Below are positions 8,185-15,536 of a stretch of DNA of 64,000 nt, piece by piece. The notes beneath the pieces are model-generated. The model did no database searches. It was not told the DNA's origin and was given only the letters and a program-made list of their open reading frames with translations. Position numbers and translations under genes: made by a program. The stretch spans positions 2,510-66,509 of the forward strand of contig HF988729.1 of the NCBI GenBank assembly GCA_000431235.1. The letters are read 5' to 3'. Within the stretch, counting starts at the first letter, position 1. Each line of letters starts with the position of its first letter. The DNA is from Coprobacillus sp. CAG:698. GTDB taxonomy: Bacteria; Bacillota_I; Bacilli_A; ML615J-28; CAG-698.

Positions 8185-8212
8185 GTTTAGTATTATTAAA
8201 CTTTAAGTTTAA
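8185..8212 (+). promoter_or_regulatory. Probable XRE-cupin operator: three alternating half-sites
   Basis: GTTTAG (8185-8190), TTAAAC (8196-8201) and GTTTAA (8207-8212) repeat every 11 bp in alternating orientation, so two overlapping dyads cover the transcription start. This is a natural place for the helix-turn-helix protein encoded at 8225 to repress its own operon (inference). Confidence 0.55.
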
Positions 8213-8224
8213 AGGTGATAGAAT

Positions 8225-8761
8225 ATGAATATTGGAATGAAAATAAAAAGACTTCGAACCCTTTGCGGACTTACCCAGGGTGAACTTGCTGACAGGTGCG
8301 AATTGACTAAAGGATTCATATCCCAAGTTGAAAATAACCTTACAAGCCCAACTATTAGTACTTTAAATGATATTTTAATTGCTTTAGGAACAAATCTTTC
8401 TGATTTCTTTAAAGAAAGTAAATCAGATGAAAAAGTTGTTTTTGGCAGCGATGATTATATTGTTAAGAATACTGATAATCAAGAAATAACCTGGCTAGTC
8501 CCTAACAGTCAAAAAAATGAAATGGAGCCTATATTAATTGAAATATACCCGCACTCTTCAACTACTATAGATATGCCTCATGAAGGACAAGAGTTTGGAT
8601 ATGTTTTAGAAGGGAAAATTATTCTTTCAATTGAAAGCAAAGAATATAGTTGCAAGAAAGGTGAAAGCTTTTATTTCACAACAGATAGAAATCATTATAT
8701 AAAAAATGAAACTGATGAGAATGCAAAAGTAATATGGATTTCAAGTCCACCAAATTTTTAG
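8225..8761 (+). CDS. XRE-family regulator with cupin domain (PuuR-like), pot operon
   Basis: DNA-binding regulator of 178 residues. Residues 4-62 are an XRE helix-turn-helix (MKIKRLRTLCGLTQGELADRCELTKGFISQVENN), and about 105-175 are a cupin barrel (PHEGQEFGYVLEGKIIL; CKKGESFYFTTDRNHY). HTH-cupin proteins such as PuuR sense small ligands, often polyamines. It is the first gene of the operon, 14 bases before potA, so it probably reads the intracellular polyamine level and controls potABCD and itself through the half-sites at 8185-8212 (inference). SD AAAGGTGATAG precedes the ATG. Confidence 0.85.
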   Translation: MNIGMKIKRLRTLCGLTQGELADRCELTKGFISQVENNLTSPTISTLNDILIALGTNLSDFFKESKSDEKVVFGSDDYIVKNTDNQEITWLVPNSQKNEMEPILIEIYPHSSTTIDMPHEGQEFGYVLEGKIILSIESKEYSCKKGESFYFTTDRNHYIKNETDENAKVIWISSPPNF

Positions 8762-8775
8762 ATTGAGGTAAGATG

Positions 8776-10287
8776 ATGACAAAAAAAGATGTAATATTAG
8801 AATTAGTAAATGTTAATAAATCATTTAATGATAGTGTAGTGGTAGAGAATTTTAACCTTTACGTAAACAAAGGTGAATTCATTACATTTTTAGGTCCAAG
8901 TGGATGTGGGAAGACAACAACATTAAGAATGATTGCAGGTTTAGAAATTCCAACAAGTGGAGAAATTTTATTGAATGGTGAAAATATTGCCAATCTTCCA
9001 CCATATAAAAGGCCTTTAAATACGGTGTTTCAAAGATATGCCTTATTTTCTCATTTAGATGTATATGATAATATAGCTTATGGATTAAAACTAAAGAAGA
9101 TACCTTATACAGTTAATAAAAATGGTGAAAATGTTGTTAAGTACAGAAAATATACACGTGAAGAAATAAATGAAAAAGTTAAAAAAGCTTTGAAAATAGT
9201 CGATTTAGAGTCATTTGAAAAAAGAGATGTAAGTACTTTATCAGGTGGACAACAACAACGTGTGGCTATTGCTAGAGCTATTGTTAACGAACCAGAAATA
9301 CTTTTATTAGATGAGCCTTTAGGTGCTCTTGATTTAAAGATGCGTAAGGAGATGCAACTAGAATTAAAAGAAATGCATAAGAAATTAGGTATTACTTTTA
9401 TTTATGTAACTCATGATCAAGAAGAAGCTTTAACAATGTCGGATACAATAGTTGTTATGAAGGATGGCCAAATCCAACAAATTGGTACACCAATGGATAT
9501 TTATAATGAGCCTAAAAATGCCTTTGTAGCCGATTTTATTGGTGAGAGTAATATTTACGTAGGTACAATGATTGGAGCCAAGAAAATACGATTTTTGGGC
9601 GCAAATTGGGATTGTGTAGATGATTTTCCAATTAATGAAAAAGTTGATGTTGTTGTGAGACCTGAAGATATAATTATTCATCAAGATAATACAGGACATG
9701 TAAAGGCTAAAATTGTTAATAAAATATTTAAAGGAATTCACTATCAATACACTGCTATGGTTGGTAACTTAGAAGTTGAAATACAATCAACAATTAATTA
9801 TCCTATAAATATTGAAGTATCTCTTTCAATAGAACCAGATTTAATTCAAATAATGAAACGTGAATATACAACAAATATTTATCAAGATGCATATATTGAC
9901 AAAAACAACAATGTAGTTTTTGCAGGAGCATCTTGGGAATGCGATGTAACGCAAATGGTTGCCGGCTCGTCACTAGATGAAAAAGGATATTTTCATACTC
10001 CTGATGGAAAAGTGTACGATTTACAAGATATTGATGTTATAGCTTCTGTAGATATGAAAGATATTGAAATAAGTGATAACCTTGATGAAGGAAATATTAC
10101 TGGGCAAATTATTCAAATGGTTTGGAAAGGTGACCACTATCAAGTTATAGTACGTACAGAAGACGAAGAAGACTTCGTTGTTGATACGGAATGGACATGG
10201 AATGAAATGGATACAGTAAGTGTAAAAATTGATCCTAAGAAAATAACATTAGTTTTAAAGGAAGACTTAAGTAAATATGAAATTTAG
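8776..10287 (+). CDS. potA: Spermidine/putrescine ABC transporter ATPase PotA, extended C-terminus
   Basis: Energises polyamine uptake at the inner face of the membrane. Walker A GPSGCGKTT (40-48), signature LSGGQQQR (155-162), Walker B ILLLDEP and H-loop THDQEEA are complete. Residues ~108-130 are an extra charged loop in the helical region. At 503 residues it is far longer than the usual ~350-370: the C-terminal TOBE-type module appears twice, 272-360 (FLGANWDC...VRPEDI...IFKGIHYQYTAMV) and 381-495 (FAGASWECD...VASVDMKDI-like...VWKGDHYQVIVRT). Two ATGs follow GAGG (8765-8768); 8776 has the better seven-base spacing, 8773 the poorer. potB overlaps its 3' end. Confidence 0.9.
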   Translation: MTKKDVILELVNVNKSFNDSVVVENFNLYVNKGEFITFLGPSGCGKTTTLRMIAGLEIPTSGEILLNGENIANLPPYKRPLNTVFQRYALFSHLDVYDNIAYGLKLKKIPYTVNKNGENVVKYRKYTREEINEKVKKALKIVDLESFEKRDVSTLSGGQQQRVAIARAIVNEPEILLLDEPLGALDLKMRKEMQLELKEMHKKLGITFIYVTHDQEEALTMSDTIVVMKDGQIQQIGTPMDIYNEPKNAFVADFIGESNIYVGTMIGAKKIRFLGANWDCVDDFPINEKVDVVVRPEDIIIHQDNTGHVKAKIVNKIFKGIHYQYTAMVGNLEVEIQSTINYPINIEVSLSIEPDLIQIMKREYTTNIYQDAYIDKNNNVVFAGASWECDVTQMVAGSSLDEKGYFHTPDGKVYDLQDIDVIASVDMKDIEISDNLDEGNITGQIIQMVWKGDHYQVIVRTEDEEDFVVDTEWTWNEMDTVSVKIDPKKITLVLKEDLSKYEI

Positions 10288-11068
10288 ACGTAAACACTTA
10301 TCAATTCCTTATTTATTGTTTTTGATTTGTTTTGTTGTAGTACCAATATTCTTTATTGTGTATTATGCTTTTACAAACAAAGGTGGTCATTTTAGTTTTG
10401 ATAACTTAGTTAAATTTGCTCAAGACTCAACAAATATAAATGTTTTATTAATTTCTTTTGTGTATGCAATTTTTAACACGATTATTTGTTTGCTTATTGG
10501 TTACCCATTAGCAATGATTCTTGCAAATAAAAAGTATAATAAATCTTCAGTAATTGTAATGTTATTTGTACTACCAATGTGGATAAACTTTATTATTCGT
10601 ACAAGTGCTACAAGAGATGTTTTGAACTGGATAGGAATATCAACTGGAGCGCACTCGAAAATTACAACAATGATAGGTTTAGTTTATAACTATTTACCTT
10701 TTGTCATTCTTCCATTATATACAACAATGCTAAAGATGGATAAGTCGCAAATCGAAGCGAGTTATGATTTAGGTGCTAATGGTTTTCAGACATTTTTCAA
10801 AGTTATTATACCTATGACTATGCCAGGAATAGTTTCAGCTGCGACAATGGTATTTATGCCAACGTTATCATCATATGTTATTTCTGATATTTTATCAGAA
10901 TATAATGTTGTTTTATTTGGTAGTTATATAGACTTATATTTCAACCAAAACGATTGGAACTTTGGATCATTTATGGCATTAATTATGTTATTACTAATTT
11001 CTATTAGTGTCTTTATATCTCGTAAGTTTTCAAAAGATGAGACAGGAGGACGTAGTTCAATATGGTAA
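10277..11068 (+). CDS. potB: Spermidine/putrescine ABC transporter permease PotB
   Basis: Inner-membrane permease subunit, 263 residues with about six helices. The first helix follows a short basic N-terminus (MKFRRKHLSIPYLLFLICFVV is split by the membrane start). The cytoplasmic EAA coupling loop reads EASYDLGANGFQTFFKVIIP at about 159-178 and contacts PotA. The gene overlaps potA by 11 bases and potC by 7, typical of a tightly coupled pot operon. Length and helix pattern are normal. Confidence 0.9.
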   Translation: MKFRRKHLSIPYLLFLICFVVVPIFFIVYYAFTNKGGHFSFDNLVKFAQDSTNINVLLISFVYAIFNTIICLLIGYPLAMILANKKYNKSSVIVMLFVLPMWINFIIRTSATRDVLNWIGISTGAHSKITTMIGLVYNYLPFVILPLYTTMLKMDKSQIEASYDLGANGFQTFFKVIIPMTMPGIVSAATMVFMPTLSSYVISDILSEYNVVLFGSYIDLYFNQNDWNFGSFMALIMLLLISISVFISRKFSKDETGGRSSIW

Positions 11069-11880
11069 AAAAAGATGTAGTTAAAAAAATATTAGCTAGA
11101 ACTTATATTGGAATAATTCTCTTTATCATGTATCTTCCGATACTTGTATTAGTTATCTATTCATTTACTGATAGTGACCAATTAGGAGTTTGGAACGGCT
11201 TTTCGTTTGACTTATATGTTAAATTGTTTGAAAATACAAGCTTAATGCGAGCAATTAAGAATACTCTAATAATTTCTTTCGCAACAGCAATTGTTGGAAC
11301 AATCTTAGGTACTTTTGGTGCAATTGGTGTTTTCTACTCAAAAAGAAAATATAAGAAAACAATGGAATTAATGACTCAACTTCCTGTAGTTAACGCTGAA
11401 ATAGTTATGGCCTTATCGCTTGCAGTTTTATTTCACTTTTTAGGAATTAAAACTAGTTTCTTTACATTATTAGTTGGACACTTAGTTTTAACAGTTGCCT
11501 TTGTATATTTAAATGTAAAACCTAAACTTGTACAAATGGATCCTAATGTATACGAAGCAGCTTTAGACTTAGGTTCAACACCATGGCATGCTCTATTCAA
11601 AGTTGTGCTTCCAGAAATACTTCCAGGAATTTTCTCGGGATTTTTAATTTCAATAACTTTATCACTAGATGATTTTGTTATAACACAGTATTTAAAAGAA
11701 CCATCATTTGAAACTATATCAACATACATTCAAAAGATAATTGCTAAACACCCAATTCCACCAGAGGTTAGGGCTTTTAGTTCTATTTTATCTCTTGTAG
11801 TTGTTTTAGTGGTTGTTGGAATAACAATTTATAATAACAAAAAATCAAATAAAATAGCTCAATTGAGGGGGACAAAATAA
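11062..11880 (+). CDS. potC: Spermidine/putrescine ABC transporter permease PotC
   Basis: Second permease subunit of the polyamine importer, 272 residues, about six transmembrane helices. The EAA loop is EAALDLGSTPWHALFKVVLP in the cytoplasmic segment before the penultimate helices, and LSLDDFVIT is the usual PotC-type motif after it. It overlaps potB by seven bases and shares one base with potD. With PotB it forms the membrane channel that receives substrate from PotD. Confidence 0.9.
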   Translation: MVKKDVVKKILARTYIGIILFIMYLPILVLVIYSFTDSDQLGVWNGFSFDLYVKLFENTSLMRAIKNTLIISFATAIVGTILGTFGAIGVFYSKRKYKKTMELMTQLPVVNAEIVMALSLAVLFHFLGIKTSFFTLLVGHLVLTVAFVYLNVKPKLVQMDPNVYEAALDLGSTPWHALFKVVLPEILPGIFSGFLISITLSLDDFVITQYLKEPSFETISTYIQKIIAKHPIPPEVRAFSSILSLVVVLVVVGITIYNNKKSNKIAQLRGTK

Positions 11881-13625
11881 TGAAAAAAATAATGAATTAT
11901 TTACTTATTTGTTTTCTTTCTATAGCAACACTATCAATAAGAGTAAATGCCAAAAGTATTTTCGAAGGACAAACACTAACAATCTTTAATGTTGAAGATT
12001 ACATCTCAACAGGAGAAGATGATTACGCAGATACAATTGGTGATTTTGAAGAAAAATATGGTGTAAAAGTTAATTATTATACATACGATACAAACGAAAC
12101 AATGTATAATCAATTTAAACTAAATAATGGTTTATATGATTTGATTTGCACATCTGACTATATGATTCAAAAACTAATCAAAGAAGATTTAGTTGAAAAA
12201 ATGGATGATTATAGTGAAAAAATACCTAATTATGAAAGATATGCTTCTAAAGCATTAAGAGTAAAATTAAAAGAGATGATTGTTAATAAACCTGTTTACA
12301 ATTTAAACAAAGAAATAACAGGCACAGAAAGTGTATCGCTAGACGAATATGCTGTAGGATATATGTGGGGTACACTTGGAATCCTATATGATCCTGAATA
12401 TACAGATACATTTAGAGAAGATGTAAAATCATGGGACGTTTTTTGGGACCCTAAATATAAAGATGTCATTTCTCTTAAGAATTCTATTCGTGATGCCTTT
12501 GTTGTTGGCTTAATGCATTCATATAGTAAAAGTGAAGATTATCAAAAAATAATGAATGAATACTTAGATAATCCTACACTAGAAAATCAAAAGAAGTACA
12601 ATAAATTAGTTCAAGAAATATTTGACTTCAAACTTGATGGCAGCGAAGCTAGTGATAAAGAAAACAAAGAAAAAATTCAAAAAGTAAAAGAAGAACTTAT
12701 TTCAATGAAACAAAATATCTTTGGACTAGAAGTTGATTCTGGTAAAAATGATATGGTTACCGGAAAAATAAAAATGAATTTAGCATATTCTGGTGATGCT
12801 GTATACTCAATGGACACAGCATTAGAAGACTTAGGTAAAACATTAGAGTATTACGTTCCTTTAGATGGAAGTAATATATGGTATGATGCCTGGACGTTAC
12901 CCAAAGGTGCTAATAAAGAATTAGCTTACGAGTTTCTAAATTATTTATCTGACCCTGCAACTGCTGCTGATAATATGGATTATATAGGCTATACACCTTA
13001 TATTGTTGGTGATGAACTATTTACATTAACAGGAGCATGGTATGGGGCAACAGATTACTTGATTACTTCTAGCTACGCCAAAGATGATGAAGTCCAAGTC
13101 ATTTATGAGAATAAACTATACACATGTATTAAAGATAAAGATTCTGAAGAAGAAATATTACCAACAAATACAGAATATTTCGAATGCAATGAATGGTCAA
13201 TAGAAGGAGAATACTCCGAAGGTGATATGATAAGTTACAATGGTAAAATATATAATTGCATATCGGATGATAATAATAATGATATAACAGATGAAAATTC
13301 GTTTGTTTTAGTTGAACCATATGACTTATCTTACTTATTTGAAGGTTCATTAAGTGAAGGTAGAAGAGCAATCATTTATCCTTACTATGGAAGTGAAAAC
13401 AAACTAGAAACGCAATATCCAAGTGAAAATACAATTGCTAGATGTGCGATTATGAATGACTTTGGAGATTACAACGATGAAGTTGTTATTATGTGGGGAC
13501 AAGTAAAAGCATATGTAGATATGACTCCTGTTTATGTTATTTTAATATGCTTCCTAGTAGCTTCAGTTTCACTTGCTACAGTTTATTTTGTGAAGAAGAA
13601 GATAAATGATAGCTATAAAAACTAA
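11880..13625 (+). CDS. potD: Polyamine-binding protein PotD with chitin-binding-like insert and C-terminal membrane anchor
   Basis: Extracellular substrate-binding subunit, 581 residues against the usual ~350. A signal-like helix (6-24) has no lipobox Cys at its end; instead a C-terminal helix (549-571) followed by KKK probably anchors the protein. The PotD fold is recognisable (LTIFNVEDYIS; YDLICTSDYMIQKLI; WGTLGILYDP; LAYSGDAVYSM; ARCAIMNDFGDYNDEVVIMWGQVKA). Two insertions stand out: a charged helical stretch around 225-280, and 398-480, which contains two repeats (KLYTCIKDKD; EYSEGDMISYNGKIYNCISD) like CBM5/12 chitin-binding modules. Last gene of the operon, ending at a strong terminator. 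Confidence 0.85.
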   Translation: MKKIMNYLLICFLSIATLSIRVNAKSIFEGQTLTIFNVEDYISTGEDDYADTIGDFEEKYGVKVNYYTYDTNETMYNQFKLNNGLYDLICTSDYMIQKLIKEDLVEKMDDYSEKIPNYERYASKALRVKLKEMIVNKPVYNLNKEITGTESVSLDEYAVGYMWGTLGILYDPEYTDTFREDVKSWDVFWDPKYKDVISLKNSIRDAFVVGLMHSYSKSEDYQKIMNEYLDNPTLENQKKYNKLVQEIFDFKLDGSEASDKENKEKIQKVKEELISMKQNIFGLEVDSGKNDMVTGKIKMNLAYSGDAVYSMDTALEDLGKTLEYYVPLDGSNIWYDAWTLPKGANKELAYEFLNYLSDPATAADNMDYIGYTPYIVGDELFTLTGAWYGATDYLITSSYAKDDEVQVIYENKLYTCIKDKDSEEEILPTNTEYFECNEWSIEGEYSEGDMISYNGKIYNCISDDNNNDITDENSFVLVEPYDLSYLFEGSLSEGRRAIIYPYYGSENKLETQYPSENTIARCAIMNDFGDYNDEVVIMWGQVKAYVDMTPVYVILICFLVASVSLATVYFVKKKINDSYKN

Positions 13626-13650
13626 TAGATATTAGAACTAAAAAATTAAT

Positions 13651-13702
13651 AAAAGCTAATTAGTACTCATATTATCTGAGTATTGGTTGGCTTTTTTTAT
13701 TA
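13651..13702 (+). terminator. Terminator of the pot operon
   Basis: A 19-bp stem, counting G-U pairs, from AAAAGC (13651) to GCTTTT, with loop TATTATC and a T7 tail: the strongest terminator in the window. Confidence 0.85.
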
Positions 13703-13845
13703 TTTAGATAAAAAATATAAAGAAAATATTTTTTTAAAAAACAAGTTAATTAGTTTCTCAATTCTTTTTTTTTGAAATACTTTTTGATTATAGCATCTAT
13801 TCAAATATCAAAAAATAGTGTATAATTATCATATGGAGAAAACCT

Positions 13846-15468
13846 ATGGAAAAAATAGACTATAATAGATTATACACTTTAATAAAAAGTTCACTTATGT
13901 CTAATTACTCATTTATTAATAGAATAAATAAAAAACATAAGAAACTATTGCCTATGATTATAACTTTTTTAGTTATTGCCATAACAATAGTATCATTATA
14001 TTTTATCGGATTTACTAAACTCTTTAAGGAAGCGAATCTAAGTGATACTATTCTTTATATGAGTATATCATTATCATCTATATTAATTTTCTTTACAAAT
14101 CTAATGAAAGTTAATTCGTATATATTTAGATGCAAAGATTATGACTTGCTTACAAGTATGCCTCTAAACACTAAGGAGATAGTAATTTCAAAACTAATAG
14201 TTTTATATATAACAAGTTTTCTATTTTCCTTTATAATTGGATTATGTTCATATATAGCCTATGCGCTTTTTGAAGGTTTCAATATATTATTTTTGATTAA
14301 TACAATTTTATTAACTTTTATAATTCCCTTTATACCTATTGCATCAAGCAGTTTAATAGCTTTTGTTATTGGGTACATAAAAATAAATAAAAAAACAAAA
14401 AACGTATTAATTACAATAATATATTTTATATTATCACTTTTAATGATATTGGCATATATTAATATCATTAAATATGATGAGAATAATCTTATAAAGCAAG
14501 TAAGTGAATTAAAAAAATACTTTTTGAAGATGTGGCCTCTTACAAATTTTATATACAATGGTTTTTATAATAAAAGTATACTAAATTTATTTATTTATGT
14601 TATAAGTTCATTAATTATATTATTTATTTATATAACTATTGTTTCTAAATATTTTGTTAAGTTTAATTCTTTAGAAAAAGAAAATATCCAAAAAAAGACT
14701 AAGCAAAATACTTACAGGCAAAAAAACTATTTTGTTTCACTTCTTTCGAAAGAACTAAAAATGTATACAAACATTCCCACATTTATAATAAACACAATGA
14801 TTGGACCAATTTTATCAGTAGTATGCATTACAATTATGAGTAGTTTTATTGTGAGAAATAATTATATTTTTGGACTAGAAAAACTTGATCAATTATTATT
14901 AGATTTAAACGTAACAGTTAAAGAGTTTGTTATAGGCCTTTTAGGTGTAAGCATAAATATGATACTTACAATTAGTCAAATAAGTTCGTGTTCAATTTCT
15001 TTAGAGGGTAAATCCTTAGGTATAACTAAGTCGCTACCAATTTCTAAAAAAGATATATTTAGTTCAAAAATAATTTTTAATTATTTGATATTTGGGGCAT
15101 TTTCATTTATATCAAGTATTTTAGTAATAGTTATTCTTAAACCTGTATGTTATGTAAGTATAATATTATTACTATTATGTTTACTTAACCCATTAAGCTT
15201 TTCGGTCATAGGATTATTATGTAATCTATATTTACCTAAATTAAATTATTCAAATCCTTATCAGGTAGTAAAGCAAGGTTTATCTGTTCTTGCAAATATG
15301 ATTGTTTCTTTAGTTTTAAATATTTTTTACTTAGGATTGTTTATTGCTATAACAATAGCAGTAAATACTTTAATAGGACTATTAGGCTTATTAGTAATAA
15401 GTATTATAACTTTTGCAATAAGCATATTAGTCTTAAAAAAAGAGTCTTATAGATTTGATAGTCTTTAA
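13846..15468 (+). CDS. Putative ABC-2-type exporter membrane protein
   Basis: A 540-residue integral membrane protein with about 12 predicted helices in two halves (roughly 36-260 and 325-530), separated by a polar segment at 270-320 (KENIQKKTKQNTYRQKN). The layout and the cytoplasmic 'DYDLLTSMPLNTKEIVISKL' and 'GKSLGITKSLPISKKDIFSSK' segments match the family of putative ABC exporter permeases of Firmicutes. No ATPase gene is adjacent, so its partner must be elsewhere or it stands alone. TATAAT at 13821-13826 and GGAGAA before the ATG suggest a gene with its own promoter. Substrate unknown. Confidence 0.6.
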   Translation: MEKIDYNRLYTLIKSSLMSNYSFINRINKKHKKLLPMIITFLVIAITIVSLYFIGFTKLFKEANLSDTILYMSISLSSILIFFTNLMKVNSYIFRCKDYDLLTSMPLNTKEIVISKLIVLYITSFLFSFIIGLCSYIAYALFEGFNILFLINTILLTFIIPFIPIASSSLIAFVIGYIKINKKTKNVLITIIYFILSLLMILAYINIIKYDENNLIKQVSELKKYFLKMWPLTNFIYNGFYNKSILNLFIYVISSLIILFIYITIVSKYFVKFNSLEKENIQKKTKQNTYRQKNYFVSLLSKELKMYTNIPTFIINTMIGPILSVVCITIMSSFIVRNNYIFGLEKLDQLLLDLNVTVKEFVIGLLGVSINMILTISQISSCSISLEGKSLGITKSLPISKKDIFSSKIIFNYLIFGAFSFISSILVIVILKPVCYVSIILLLLCLLNPLSFSVIGLLCNLYLPKLNYSNPYQVVKQGLSVLANMIVSLVLNIFYLGLFIAITIAVNTLIGLLGLLVISIITFAISILVLKKESYRFDSL

Positions 15469-15487
15469 ACTATAGAAAAAAATACCA

Positions 15488-15516
15488 ATGACAAAATCAA
15501 AAAAAGATGATATAAT
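15488..15516 (+). promoter_or_regulatory. Promoter of the GH18 lipoprotein gene
   Basis: ATGACA (15488-15493), a 17-base spacer and TGaTATAAT (TATAAT 15511-15516). Confidence 0.55.
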
Positions 15517-15536
15517 TAAACAAAGAGGAGATGTTT

